The notes under the pieces were generated by a model. That model was given only the letters and a program-made list of their open reading frames with translations, was not told the DNA's origin and did no database searches. Made by a program: the position numbers and the translations under genes. 64,000 nucleotides of DNA from Streptomyces sp. NRRL F-6676 (lineage in GTDB: Bacteria; Actinomycetota; Actinomycetes; Streptomycetales; Streptomycetaceae): NCBI RefSeq assembly GCF_000725625.1, contig NZ_KL647083.1, forward strand, positions 236,859 to 300,858. The letters run 5' to 3'. Shown piece after piece: positions 7,773-20,733 of the stretch. Numbering within the stretch: position 1 is the stretch's first letter; the number at the start of each line of letters is the position of its first letter.

Positions 7773-8498
7773 CTACGCCAGTTCCCGCAGCAGGCGCGGC
7801 AGCGCGGTGCCGATGGGTTCGCGCACGACCTCGTCGGCGATGCCGTCGTACGGCGTGGGCTCGGCGTTGACGACGACGAGCCGGGCGCCGTGCTCGGCGG
7901 CCACCTGGGCGAGCCCCGCCGCCGGGTGCACCTGGAGGCTGGAGCCGACGGCGAAGAAGAGCGTGCATGCCTTGGCGATGGCCGCCGCCTCGGCCAGGAC
8001 GGAGGGGTCCAGCGGCTCGCCGAACATCACCGTCGCCGGTCGCAGGACGCCACCGCACTCCAGGCAGGGCGGATCGTCCTCACCGGCGTCGATCCGGGCG
8101 AGCGCGTCCTCCATCGCGCCCTTGGTACCGCACTTGGCGCACACCACGCGGCGCGCGCTGCCGTGCAGTTCGAGGACCTTGCGGGCGGGCATCCCGGCGC
8201 GCTGGTGCAACCCGTCCACGTTCTGCGTGAGCACCCGTACCGGCACCCCGGAGCGCTCCAGTTCGACCACGGCCCGGTGTGCCGCGTTGGGCTCCGGGCG
8301 CAGTGCCCCGGTCCGCCGCCGCAGCTGCCAGGAGCGCCGCCGTACGTCGGGGTCGCCCATGTAGTGCTCGTAGGTCACGAGCTTCTCGGCCTCGGGGTCC
8401 TGCCGCCACAGCCCGGCCGGGCCGCGGTAGTCGGGGATGCCTGAGTCGGTGGAGATCCCGGCGCCGCTCAGGAGCGCGACGAGGGGCGTGGTCGTCAT
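7773..8498 (-). CDS. cobB: NAD-dependent protein deacylase (sirtuin)
   Basis: 241 residues. The sirtuin NAD-binding motifs are intact: GAGISTDSGIPDYRG at the N-terminus and TQNVDGLHQRAG with the catalytic His. A four-cysteine zinc ribbon follows (CAKC and CLEC) and GSSLQVHPAAGLA is the usual late motif. It removes acyl groups from lysines with NAD, forming O-acetyl-ADP-ribose, in the cytoplasm. ATG 8498 was chosen over an upstream start (8561) because the sirtuin fold begins at once (MTTTPLVALLSGAG). Confidence 0.93.
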   Translation of the reverse strand: MTTTPLVALLSGAGISTDSGIPDYRGPAGLWRQDPEAEKLVTYEHYMGDPDVRRRSWQLRRRTGALRPEPNAAHRAVVELERSGVPVRVLTQNVDGLHQRAGMPARKVLELHGSARRVVCAKCGTKGAMEDALARIDAGEDDPPCLECGGVLRPATVMFGEPLDPSVLAEAAAIAKACTLFFAVGSSLQVHPAAGLAQVAAEHGARLVVVNAEPTPYDGIADEVVREPIGTALPRLLRELA

Positions 8499-8583
8499 GC
8501 GGTCGAGGGTAAGGCGGGCGCGCGGGCCGGTGCGACCGTATATTCGGCCTGCCACGGGCATATTCGGCCGCCCGCCGACGGCC

Positions 8584-9081
8584 TCAGAACAGCCCCGCCC
8601 CCTCCGCCCCGCTCTCGAACGCCAGCAGGCGCTTCTTGCGGTCGATGCCGCCGCCGTACCCCGTCATGCTGCCGTTGGCCCCCACCACGCGGTGGCACGG
8701 GACGACGATGCCGATCGGATTCCGGCCGTTGGCCAGCCCGACCGCGCGGGAGGCGCCGGGGCTGCCCAGCTCGGCGGCCAGTTCGCCGTACGAGCGGGTC
8801 TCGCCGTAGGGGATACGGCGCAGCTCGTCCCAGACCCGCCGCTGGAACGGCGTGCCGTGCATGCGCAGGTCCAGGGTGAACTCCTTCAGCTCGCCCGCGA
8901 AGTACGCCGCGAGCTGTTCCGCCGCGGCCGCGAAGGGGGTGTCGTCGGGGGTGCCGAAGCTCTCCTCGGGCGGGCGGTGGCGCTGTTCGGTCATGTAGAG
9001 GCCGCACAGGACGCCGTCGTCGGCGACGAGGGTGAGCGGGCCGTAGGGGCTGTCGATCACGGTGTGCTGTTTCACGGTCAC
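8584..9081 (-). CDS. ogt: Methylated-DNA-[protein]-cysteine S-methyltransferase
   Basis: 165 residues. The acceptor-cysteine motif IVVPCHRVVGANGSMTGYGG is intact, preceded by the DNA-binding helix (RRVWDELRRIPYGETRSYGE). The protein transfers the methyl group from O6-methylguanine to its own cysteine in a suicide reaction. GTG 9081 was chosen because GAAGGA lies about 6 bases upstream; an upstream in-frame start at 9126 exists. It follows the Ada-AlkA fusion gene in the same direction, so two alkylation-repair activities are probably co-transcribed. Confidence 0.93.
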   Translation of the reverse strand: MTVKQHTVIDSPYGPLTLVADDGVLCGLYMTEQRHRPPEESFGTPDDTPFAAAAEQLAAYFAGELKEFTLDLRMHGTPFQRRVWDELRRIPYGETRSYGELAAELGSPGASRAVGLANGRNPIGIVVPCHRVVGANGSMTGYGGGIDRKKRLLAFESGAEGAGLF

Positions 9082-9132
9082 AGGTGTTCCTTCGACGGGT
9101 CCGTGAGCCACTGGCGGACGGACCAACGGTGG

Positions 9133-10611
9133 TCAGACGGGCAGGAAGTTGATCGGATGGTCGTCCGTCGCCCACAGGTACTGGACGGCGTACGCCCGCC
9201 AGGGGCGCCAGGCCGCCGCGCGGGCGGTGAGCGCGGCCGGGGTGGCCGGCAGGCCGAGGTCGCGGGCCGCGCGGCGGATACCGAGGTCGGTGACGGGGAA
9301 GGCGTCGGGATCGCCGAGGGCGCGCATGGCGATGACGTCGACCGTCCAGGGGCCGAGTCCGGGCAGGGCCAGGAGCTGCGCGCGGGACTCGGCCCAGTCG
9401 CTCTCGACGCCCAGGTGGAGTCTGCCCTCGGCGAGTTCGCGGACGAGGGTGGTGAAGGTGGTGCGGCGGGTGCGGGGCATGGCGAGCGTCTCGGGGTCGA
9501 GGGCGGCCAGTGCCTCGGGCGCCGGGAAGAGGTGGGTGAGGCCGCCCTCGGGGTCCTCGACCGGCTCGCCGTGCGCGGTGACGAGACGGGCCGCGTGGGT
9601 GCGGGCGGCGGCGGTGGAGACCTGCTGGCCGAGGACCGCGCGCAGCGCGAACTCGGCCTCGTCGACGGTGCGCGGCACGCGCCGGCCGGGTGCCTTGTCG
9701 ACCAGCGGCGCGAGCAGCGGGTCGGTGCGGAGCTGGTCGTCGACGGCGACGGGGTCGGCGTCGAGGTCGAGCATGCGGCGGCAGCGGCTGATGGCGACGG
9801 GCAGGTCCCGCAGGTCGCTCAGGGTGAGCCGGCAGGCGATGTGGTCGGGGCGCGGGGTGAGGGCGACGACGCCGTGGCCGTACGGGAGGCGCAGGGTGCG
9901 GCGGTAGGCGCCCTCGCGCCACTCCTCCACGCCGGGTACGGCGGTGGCGGCGAGGTGGCCGAAGAGGTTGTCGGGGTTGAGCGGGGCGCGGAACGGCAGT
10001 CGCAGGGAGAGTGCGCCGGGGGCGGTCACCGTCCGGCGCGGGCGCCGGGCGCGCAGCTCGCTCGGGGAGAGCGCGAAGACCTCGCGCACGGTGTCGTTGA
10101 AGGCGCGGATGGAGGAGAACCCGGCGGCGAAGGCGAGGTCGGCCATCGGCAGGGCGGTGGTCTCGATGAGCAGCCGGGCGGTCTGCGCGCGCTGGGCGCG
10201 GGCCAGGGCGAGCGGCCCGGCGCCCAGCTCGGCGAGGAGCTGGCGTTCGATCTGCCGGGTGCTGTAGCCGAGCCGGGCGGCGAGGCCGGGGACGCCCTCG
10301 CGGTCGACGACGCCGTCGGCGATCAGCCGCATGGCGCGGGCGACGGCGTCGGCGCGCTGGTTCCACTGCGGGGAGCCGGGGGTGGTGTCGGGGCGGCAGC
10401 GTTTGCAGGCGCGGAAACCGGCCTGCTGGCAGGCGGCGGCGCTGGGGTAGAAGGTCATGTTCTCGGGGCGGGGGGACACGGCCGGGCAGCTCGGCCGGCA
10501 GTAGATCCCCGTGGTCAGGACCGCGGTGAAGAACCAGCCGTCGAAGCGCGCGTCCTTGGAACGGACGGCGCGGACGCAGCCTTCGGTGTCTGTGTGCATC
10601 GCGTTCCGCAT
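9133..10611 (-). CDS. Ada-AlkA fusion: alkylation-responsive regulator and 3-methyladenine DNA glycosylase
   Basis: 492 residues in four parts. Residues 1-80 are the Ada phosphotriester-sensing zinc domain, with Cys38, Cys42, Cys69 and Cys72 (YCRPSC and CKRC) all present; residues about 90-190 are an AraC-type double helix-turn-helix (LGYSTRQIERQL); about 200-310 match AlkA_N; the rest is a HhH-GPD glycosylase with LPGLGPWTVDVIAMRALGD carrying the hairpin and catalytic Asp. Cys38 would accept a methyl group from DNA phosphates and switch on transcription, while the C-terminus excises 3-methyladenine. The O6-methyltransferase domain of E. coli Ada is missing here but is supplied by the adjacent ogt gene. 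Confidence 0.93.
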   Translation of the reverse strand: MRNAMHTDTEGCVRAVRSKDARFDGWFFTAVLTTGIYCRPSCPAVSPRPENMTFYPSAAACQQAGFRACKRCRPDTTPGSPQWNQRADAVARAMRLIADGVVDREGVPGLAARLGYSTRQIERQLLAELGAGPLALARAQRAQTARLLIETTALPMADLAFAAGFSSIRAFNDTVREVFALSPSELRARRPRRTVTAPGALSLRLPFRAPLNPDNLFGHLAATAVPGVEEWREGAYRRTLRLPYGHGVVALTPRPDHIACRLTLSDLRDLPVAISRCRRMLDLDADPVAVDDQLRTDPLLAPLVDKAPGRRVPRTVDEAEFALRAVLGQQVSTAAARTHAARLVTAHGEPVEDPEGGLTHLFPAPEALAALDPETLAMPRTRRTTFTTLVRELAEGRLHLGVESDWAESRAQLLALPGLGPWTVDVIAMRALGDPDAFPVTDLGIRRAARDLGLPATPAALTARAAAWRPWRAYAVQYLWATDDHPINFLPV

Positions 10612-10689
10612 GCCTCAAGTCTCGGGCATGCGGAGGCCTCCGGCTGGCGGGAATCCGACATGGAGGTGGGCGGGGGGTGCGGGGCGGGT

Positions 10690-10854
10690 GGGGGTGGCTG
10701 TGGGGTTCTTTCGCCCCCGCCGCCCCTACCCTCCCCCAAGCTCTCAACTTCGTTCGAGCAGGGGGGACCACCATCGTCCCCCGGGGGCTGCGCCCCCGGA
10801 CCCTCCTACGGAGCTTCGCTCCGTTTTGCGCAGTTCCCCGCGCCCCTGAACAGC
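10690..10854. repeat. Dispersed Streptomyces intergenic repeat, second copy
   Basis: This gap between two minus-strand genes carries the same blocks as the 5.6-kb palindrome (cgcccccgccgcccctaccc, gcgcagttccccgcgcccct) plus two short hairpins, ccgggggctgcgcccccgg and ggagcttcgctcc. It ends directly at the beta-galactosidase stop codon and is likely its terminator region. Confidence 0.7.
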
Positions 10855-14923
<4,069 letters not shown>

Positions 14924-14972
14924 TGCTGTTGTCGGAATCTGTTGGTTTAGTCGTCGGCCCGACGGCTGCCGT

Positions 14973-15067
14973 GAGTTCCGCCGGATGCCATCAGCCGCGC
15001 CGGATGCCATCAGCGGCGCCGGATGCCGTCAGCCGCGCCAGATGCCGTCAGCCGCGCCAGATGTTGT
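14973..15067. repeat. Five 19-bp tandem repeats duplicating the 3' end of the GPP34 gene
   Basis: Five consecutive 19-bp units (14973-14991, 14992-15010, 15011-15029, 15030-15048, 15049-15067) share the pattern cagccgcgccggatgccat. Read on the minus strand each unit is a copy of the last codons of the GPP34 gene including its TGA, so the gene's end has been duplicated in tandem beyond the stop. Units diverge progressively away from the gene. Confidence 0.85.
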
Positions 15068-15761
15068 CGAACGCCGCCTTCTCGATGCTGCGCCGCTGGC
15101 GTACCGCCTCCAGTTCGGCCACCGCGTGGTGGACGGCGGCCAGGACGGTGACGAGCGACTCGTCGGCGAGGCTGCCGAAGTCCTCGGCCGGTTCGTCGTG
15201 GATGCCGAGGGCGGCGGCGAGCCCGGCGAGGACGGGGTCGCCGGCCCGCCAGCGGACGGCGGCGCGGCGCCGGGCGGGCGAGTCCACCAGGGCGGTACGG
15301 CCGGTGCGCACCGGGATCCACGGGTGCCGCTGCCGGACCAGCAGGCCGTCCGCCTCCAGACCGGAGTGGTACGCCGCCGCCAGCCCGTTGCCCCGGCGCC
15401 ACAGCCAGTCCTCGACCGACTCGTGCGGCACCTCGCGCCGCAGGGAGGCCCCGGCCGCGCGCAGCAGCGCGTCCTCCGGCTCGGCCGGGTCCGCCGGGGC
15501 CGCCGCGTCCACCGGGTCCGCCGGGTTCTCCGGGTCCTTCGGGGGCTCTGGGTCCTTCGGGTCCTTCGGGTCCTTCAAGGCTTCCGGGGCCTTCGGGGCC
15601 GCGCCGGGCACGATGCGGTCGCCGTCCAGGACGAGGGCACCGGCGCGCAGCAGGTCGACCAGCTCGGCGCCGGCGAGGGCGAGCGAGAGGTCGCCCTGCC
15701 CGACCGGGTGGGCGGACGGGACGTCCAGGCTGACGATCAGCAGGTCCCGGGGTGTGGTCAT
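15048..15761 (-). CDS. GPP34 family phosphoprotein
   Basis: 237 residues. MTTPRDLLIVSLDVPSAHPV and the following ALAGAELVDLLRAGALVLDG match the start of Streptomyces GPP34 (Golgi phosphoprotein 3-like) proteins, which are all-helical and in eukaryotes bind phosphoinositides; the bacterial role is not established. The middle has an unusual charged linker built from KDP/DP repeats (about residues 60-90), encoded by a 9-bp gggtccttc repeat, not part of the conserved fold. ATG 15761 is preferred, with ATG 15770 equally possible. The stop codon lies inside a 19-bp tandem array. Confidence 0.75.
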   Translation of the reverse strand: MTTPRDLLIVSLDVPSAHPVGQGDLSLALAGAELVDLLRAGALVLDGDRIVPGAAPKAPEALKDPKDPKDPEPPKDPENPADPVDAAAPADPAEPEDALLRAAGASLRREVPHESVEDWLWRRGNGLAAAYHSGLEADGLLVRQRHPWIPVRTGRTALVDSPARRRAAVRWRAGDPVLAGLAAALGIHDEPAEDFGSLADESLVTVLAAVHHAVAELEAVRQRRSIEKAAFDNIWRG

Positions 15762-15785
15762 GAGGGGCATCCCGTTCCGTACGGT

Positions 15786-16295
15786 TCAGCTGAGCCGGGC
15801 GGCGAACGCGTCGTACGCCCGTTCGTCCAGGAGGACGAACCGGACCTCTTCGGCCTCCGTCCGCACGGACCGTACCGTCTCCACGGCGATCCGGGCGGCG
15901 TCCTCGACCGGCCAGCCGTAGATACCGGCGGAGACGGCCGGGAACGCGACCGTGCGCGCACCGAGTTCGTCGGCGACGCGCAGGGACTCGCGGTAGCAGG
16001 AGGCGAGGAGTGCGGAGCGGTCCTCGTCGGGCGAGTAGCGGGGGCCGACCGTGTGGATCACCCAGCGGGCGTCCAGGTCACCGGCGGTGGTGGCGACGGC
16101 CTGGCCGGTCGGCAGCCCCCGGCCGTACTTCGCCGCGCGTAGCGCCCGGCAGTCGGCGAGGATCGCGGGTCCGCCCCGGCGGTGGATGGCGCCGTCGACC
16201 CCGCCGCCGCCGAGCAGCGAGGAGTTGGCCGCGTTGACGAGTGCGTCGGCGGACTGGCGGGTGAGGTCGCCGCGGATCACGGTCAGGGTCGTCAT
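15786..16295 (-). CDS. Macro-domain protein (O-acetyl-ADP-ribose deacetylase type)
   Basis: 169 residues, a single macro domain. VIRGDLTRQSADALVNAANS and LLGGGGVDGAIHRRGG are the ADP-ribose-binding loop motifs of the MacroD class, with the Asn and Asp used in hydrolysis; FPAVSAGIYGWP is the second binding loop. Such enzymes hydrolyse O-acetyl-ADP-ribose or remove mono-ADP-ribose from proteins. ATG 16295 has an AAGGAG site about 11 bases upstream. It lies between the FAD oxidoreductase and GPP34 genes in one direction, probably in one transcript. The sirtuin that makes O-acetyl-ADP-ribose is encoded 8 kb away. Confidence 0.9.
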   Translation of the reverse strand: MTTLTVIRGDLTRQSADALVNAANSSLLGGGGVDGAIHRRGGPAILADCRALRAAKYGRGLPTGQAVATTAGDLDARWVIHTVGPRYSPDEDRSALLASCYRESLRVADELGARTVAFPAVSAGIYGWPVEDAARIAVETVRSVRTEAEEVRFVLLDERAYDAFAARLS

Positions 16296-16329
16296 CGGTG
16301 CTGCTGTCTCCTTTCGCGAACCGGCCCGG

Positions 16330-17745
16330 TCAGGTCTGACGCAGCCGGCGCCACACCGCCTTCGCCGCGTTGTGGCCGGACATGCCGTGCACACCGGGGC
16401 CCGGTGGGGTCGCCGAGGAGCAGAGGAAGACGGCCGGGTGCGGAGTGGCGTACGGGAACAGGGACAGCTTGGGGCGCAGCAGCAGCCGGAGTCCGGCGAC
16501 GGAACCGGTGGCGATGTCGCCGCCCACGTAGTTGGCGTTGCGCACGGCCAGTTCGGGCGGCCCGGCGGTGGCGCGGGCGAGGACGCGGTCCCGGAAGCCG
16601 GGGGCGAACCGCTCCAGTCGGCGTTCGATCGCGTCGGTGAGGTCGCCGGTCCAGCCGTGCGGCACATGGCCGTACGCCCAGAAGACCTGTTTTCCCTCGG
16701 GGGCCCGGGTGGGGTCGACGACGCCGGGCTGCACGGTGATGAGGAAGGGCGCGTCGGGGGCGCGGCCCGTGCCGGCGGCGTGCAGGGCGGTGTCGATGTC
16801 GCCGCTGGTGGGGCCGATCTGTACGGTGCCGGCGGTGCGCGCCTCCTCCGCGGTCCAGGGCACCGGGCCGTCCAGCGCGTAGTCGATCTTGAAGACGCCG
16901 GGGCCGTAGCGGTAGTTGTCGTAAGTCCGGCCGAGGCCGGCGATGCGGGCCAGGGCGGTGGGCGAGGTGTCGAAGACGTAGGCGCGGGCCGGCGGCAGGT
17001 CGTCGAGCCGCTTGACCTCGTAGTCGGTGTGCAGGGTGCCGCCGAGTGCGGTGAGGTACCCGGCGAGCGCGTCGGAGATGGCCTGGGAGCCGCCGCGGGC
17101 GACGGGCCAGCCCCGGGCGTGCGCCGCCAGGGCGAAGACCAGGCCGACGGCGGAGGTGGCGAAGCCGCCGAGGGGTGCCATGACATGGGCGACGAGCCCG
17201 GCGAACAGGCCCTTGGCCCGCTCGTCGCGGAAGCGGCGCAGCAGCCAGGTGGACGGCGGCAGTCCGACCAGGCCGAACCGGGCGAGGGTGACCGGGTCGC
17301 GGGGCAGCGCGGTGGCCGGCAGCGACATGAAGTCCTTCGCCAGGGTGTCCCACTTGTCGAGGAACGGGGCGACGAGCCTGCGGTAGGTGCCCGCGTCGCG
17401 CGGGCCGAAGGAGGCGGCCGTCTCGGCGACGGACCGGGCGAGCACGGCCGCCGTGCCGTCGGGGAACGGGTGCGCCATGGGCAGCTCCGGCTGGAGCCAC
17501 TCCAGGCCGTACCGCTGAAGGGGCAGCGCCCGGAACGCGGGCGAGTTGATGCCGAGCGGATGGGCGGCGGAACAGGGGTCGTGCCGGAAGCCGGGGAGGG
17601 TCAGCTCCTCGGTGCGCGCTCCCCCGCCGACGGTCTCCCTGGCCTCGAACACGGCCACCGAGAACCCCCGGCGGGCCAGCTCCACGGCGGCCGTCAGTCC
17701 GTTCGGGCCCGCTCCCACCACGACCGCATCGAGCATTGACGGCAC
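16330..17745 (-). CDS. FAD-dependent oxidoreductase of the phytoene desaturase/CrtI-like family
   Basis: 471 residues. The Rossmann FAD motif is at the very N-terminus ([20 protein letters not shown]) and followed by [12 protein letters not shown]. The C-terminal [15 protein letters not shown] is the conserved flavin-domain ending of the CrtI/COG1233 group. Family members oxidise or isomerise polyenes and related lipids, but this subgroup is found outside carotenoid clusters and no carotenoid genes are near, so the substrate is unknown. GTG 17745 is chosen because AAGGAG lies 7-8 bases upstream; an ATG at 17736 is the alternative. Confidence 0.82.
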   Translation of the reverse strand: MPSMLDAVVVGAGPNGLTAAVELARRGFSVAVFEARETVGGGARTEELTLPGFRHDPCSAAHPLGINSPAFRALPLQRYGLEWLQPELPMAHPFPDGTAAVLARSVAETAASFGPRDAGTYRRLVAPFLDKWDTLAKDFMSLPATALPRDPVTLARFGLVGLPPSTWLLRRFRDERAKGLFAGLVAHVMAPLGGFATSAVGLVFALAAHARGWPVARGGSQAISDALAGYLTALGGTLHTDYEVKRLDDLPPARAYVFDTSPTALARIAGLGRTYDNYRYGPGVFKIDYALDGPVPWTAEEARTAGTVQIGPTSGDIDTALHAAGTGRAPDAPFLITVQPGVVDPTRAPEGKQVFWAYGHVPHGWTGDLTDAIERRLERFAPGFRDRVLARATAGPPELAVRNANYVGGDIATGSVAGLRLLLRPKLSLFPYATPHPAVFLCSSATPPGPGVHGMSGHNAAKAVWRRLRQT

Positions 17746-17838
17746 CTTCGGACTCCTTCGCCGGCCGACGGCCACTGAGGCATCAGGATATGCCGCACCT
17801 CCGGCGGCGCCGGGGCGCGGGTGGGAGGGCGGCCGTGC

Positions 17839-18696
17839 TCACCGGGCGCCGCCCAGCAGTTCCACCACCCTGCGGGCCGTGGCGCCGTCGCGCGCGGTGC
17901 TGAACGGCAGGGCATTGCCGCCGGTGATACGGAACGGCACACCGGCGCGTGTGAGGTGGGTGCCGCCCGCCTCCTCGACCAGGAGCAGCCCGGCGGCGTG
18001 GTCCCAGGCGGCCTCCCAGGTGAACGCCGTGGCGTCCAGCTCGCCGCGGGCCACCGCCAGGTACTCGAGGCCCGCCGAGCCGCAGGGCCGGGGCCGGACG
18101 CCCTCGGTGCGCAGGCCGAGCAGCGCCTCCTTCTGCGCGTCGGTGGTGTAGTCGGGGTGCGAGGTGGCCACCTCCAGAGCGCCGGCCGGGTCCGGGGAGC
18201 CGGCGCTGAGCCGGGTGCCGTCGAGGAACGCGCCCCGGCCGCGCAGCGCGGTGGCGAACTGCTCGCGGGCGGGCGCGTACGTCCAGGAGGCGAGGAGTTC
18301 GCCGCCCCGGGCCAGCGCGACCAGCGTGCAGAAGCCGGTGTCGCCGTGGACGAACTGGCGGGTGCCGTCCACCGGGTCGACGACCCACACCGGGGCCTCG
18401 CCGCGTATCGCCTCGTACACGCGCGGGTCGGCGTGGACCGCCTCCTCGCCCACCACCACGGAGCCGGGCAGCAGCCGGGCCAGCTCCTCGGTGAGATACG
18501 CCTCGGCATTGCGGTCGGCGTCGGTGACCAGGTCGTGCGGGCCGGTCTTCTCGTCGACCTCGTGGGCCTCCAGGCGGCGGAAGCGCGGCATGATCTCGGT
18601 GGCGGCCGCCCTGCGGACCGCCGTCTCGACGTCGTCGGCGTGCCGGGTGAGGAACTCGTCGATGGTTCCCGTGCTGATGTCCATGCTCTCGATCAT
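17839..18696 (-). CDS. Inositol monophosphatase family protein
   Basis: About 285 residues. The metal-binding motifs of the family are visible: DLVTDADRNAE (first Asp), VVGEEAVH (Glu), WVVDPVDGTRQFVHG (the DPxDGT signature) and FTWEAAWDHAAGLLLVEEAGG (WDxAAG). Members dephosphorylate inositol-1-phosphate, histidinol phosphate or PAP; the HTLV-like sequence does not discriminate. ATG 18696 and ATG 18684 are both possible starts. It is transcribed toward the FAD oxidoreductase gene with a 90-base gap. Confidence 0.85.
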   Translation of the reverse strand: MIESMDISTGTIDEFLTRHADDVETAVRRAAATEIMPRFRRLEAHEVDEKTGPHDLVTDADRNAEAYLTEELARLLPGSVVVGEEAVHADPRVYEAIRGEAPVWVVDPVDGTRQFVHGDTGFCTLVALARGGELLASWTYAPAREQFATALRGRGAFLDGTRLSAGSPDPAGALEVATSHPDYTTDAQKEALLGLRTEGVRPRPCGSAGLEYLAVARGELDATAFTWEAAWDHAAGLLLVEEAGGTHLTRAGVPFRITGGNALPFSTARDGATARRVVELLGGAR

Positions 18697-18836
18697 GGCT
18701 CCATGAGAGCACGCGCCACTGACATTCCCGTCCCGCCCGGTGCACAGCGGGCGGAATCGGGGTGAATTCCGGGGTGCGGGGCACCCGGCGCCGCCCGCCC
18801 CCGTGTGCCGTCGGCGCCGCCCCTCCCGGCTCCCCC

Positions 18837-20684
18837 TCAGCGCCCCGCCGCGTACCCCTGCATCCCCCGCGGGTTGGCCGCCGCGGAGAGCACGCCGGTC
18901 TCCGGGTCCCGGGCGACCGCGCTCAGCCGGCCCTCCGACCACGCCTCCCCCACCAGCACGTCGTGCCCGCGCCGCCGCAGCTCCGCGACGACCGCAGGGT
19001 CCGTGCGCGACTCCACGGTGAGCGCGCCGGGCCGCATTCCGCGCGGGAAGAAGGAGCCGGGGAAGCTGTCGTTGTGCCAGTTGGGGGCGTCGATCGCGCC
19101 CTGGAGGTCGAGGCCGCCGCGTATCCGGCCGCGCAGCGCCACGGCGAGGAAGAAGTGGGTCCCCCACTGGTCCTGCTGGTCGCCGCCGGGCGTCCCGAAC
19201 GCCATGACCGGCACCCCGTCGCGCAGCGCCAGGGACGGGCTGAGCGTGGTGCGCGGGCGGCGACCCGGGGTGAGGGAGCCCGGCAGCCCCTCGTCGAGCC
19301 AGGTCATCTGCAACCGGGTGCCGAGCGGGAACCCCAGTTCGGGCACGACCGGGTTGGATTGCAGCCAGCCGCCGCTGGGGGTCGCCGCGATCATGTTGCC
19401 CCAGCGGTCAACGACGTCGAGGTGGCAGGTGTCGCCCCGGGTCGAACCGTCACCGGCCACCGTCGGCTCTCCGTCCGCGCCCGCCGGTTCGCCCGGCACG
19501 GGCGACAGCGGGCTCTTGGCGACGGTCGGCTCTCCCACGCCGAGCGCGTCGTGTCCCGGCTCGGCGGAGGCGAGCCCGAGCGCGTACCGGCTCAGCCGGG
19601 GTGTCCGCCCGCCGGGCGCGCCCGGCCGCAGCTCGTACGAGGCCGCCGCCCCGATCAGCGCCCGCCGCTCCGCGTTGTACGGAGCGGACAGCAGCTCCTC
19701 CAGGGGTACGGCGGCGGCGTCGCCGTACCAGGCCTCGCGGTCGGCCATGGCGAGCTTGCAGCCCTCGACGAGGAGGTGGACGTAGTCCGCGGAGGCGTAC
19801 GGCGGCAGTTCGGACGGGAGCAGGGCGAGCTGCTGGAGCAGCACCGGGCCCTGGCTCCAGGGCCCGGCCTTGCACACGGTCCAGCCGTTCCAGTCGTACG
19901 TCGCGGGCCGCTCCCACGTGGCGGACCAGGAGGCGAGGTCGGCCGCGGTGAGCGTCCCGGTGTGGTGCGTGCCGCTGGTGTCCAGGGTGGGCCGCGCGGA
20001 CTGCCGGACCAGTGCCTCGGCGACGAACCCGGTGCGCCACACCTCGCGCGCCGCGTCGATCTCCGCCTCCCGGCCGCCCGCCCCGGCGACCTCGGCGAGC
20101 AGCCGTTTCCAGGTGGCGGCGAGGGCGGGGTTGCGGAAGAGCCGGCCGGGGCGCGGCGGCTCGCCGTCCGGCAGATACACGGCGGCCGAGGAGGTCCACT
20201 CCGTCTCGAACAGCTCCCGTACGGTCTCCACGGTCCCGCCGACGCGCTCGACGGGGGCGTGCCCGTGTTCGGCGTACCCGATGGCGTACGTGAGGACGTC
20301 GGCGAGCGGCTTGGTGCCGTGGTCGCGCAGGAGCAGCATCCAGGCGTCGAAGGCGCCGGGCACGGCGGCGGCCAGCGGACCGGTGCCGGGGACGAGGTCC
20401 AGGCCGAGGGAGCGGTAGTGGGCGATCGTGGCGCCGGCGGGCGCCACGCCCTGGCCGCACAGCACCCGTACCGGTCCCCCGGCCGGGGCGACGAGCGCCG
20501 GGAGTTCCCCGGCGGGCCCGTTGAGGTGCGGCTCGACGACGTGCAGGACGAAACCGGCGGCGACGGCCGCGTCGAAGGCGTTGCCGCCGTCCTCCAGTAC
20601 GGCCATGGCGCAGCCGGAGGCGAGCCAGTGGGTGGAGGACACCATGCCGAAGGTGCCCTGGAGGGTGGGCCGGGTCGTGAACAT
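18837..20684 (-). CDS. Gamma-glutamyltransferase family protein (cytosolic form)
   Basis: 615 residues without a signal peptide. The nucleophile Thr is in GDTCHLDVVDRWGNM, the position where the precursor is autocleaved into large and small subunits; GGNAFDAAVAAGFVLHVVEP at the N-terminus and FGTPGGDQQDQW near the C-terminus are family motifs. It belongs to the YwrD-like class that acts on gamma-glutamyl compounds or related amides. ATG 20684 follows GAGGTGAGAGG. The first 21 coding bases are repeated at 27425-27445 on the far side of the island, indicating that the start of this gene was an integration site and that its present upstream DNA came with the element. Confidence 0.85.
   Translation of the reverse strand: MFTTRPTLQGTFGMVSSTHWLASGCAMAVLEDGGNAFDAAVAAGFVLHVVEPHLNGPAGELPALVAPAGGPVRVLCGQGVAPAGATIAHYRSLGLDLVPGTGPLAAAVPGAFDAWMLLLRDHGTKPLADVLTYAIGYAEHGHAPVERVGGTVETVRELFETEWTSSAAVYLPDGEPPRPGRLFRNPALAATWKRLLAEVAGAGGREAEIDAAREVWRTGFVAEALVRQSARPTLDTSGTHHTGTLTAADLASWSATWERPATYDWNGWTVCKAGPWSQGPVLLQQLALLPSELPPYASADYVHLLVEGCKLAMADREAWYGDAAAVPLEELLSAPYNAERRALIGAAASYELRPGAPGGRTPRLSRYALGLASAEPGHDALGVGEPTVAKSPLSPVPGEPAGADGEPTVAGDGSTRGDTCHLDVVDRWGNMIAATPSGGWLQSNPVVPELGFPLGTRLQMTWLDEGLPGSLTPGRRPRTTLSPSLALRDGVPVMAFGTPGGDQQDQWGTHFFLAVALRGRIRGGLDLQGAIDAPNWHNDSFPGSFFPRGMRPGALTVESRTDPAVVAELRRRGHDVLVGEAWSEGRLSAVARDPETGVLSAAANPRGMQGYAAGR
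20664..20684. repeat. Candidate attL: direct repeat at the start of ggt
   Basis: ggtgggccgggtcgtgaac plus at (20664-20684) matches 27425-27445 at 20 of 21 positions (C versus G at position 13). It covers the first seven codons of the gamma-glutamyltransferase gene on the minus strand. A recombinase remnant begins 49 bases away, the normal arrangement of integrase next to an attachment site. Confidence 0.7.
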
Positions 20685-20733
20685 AGGGCCTCTCACCTCG
20701 TTGTTTACGTGTCGCGGCCCGATTGATGGGCAC

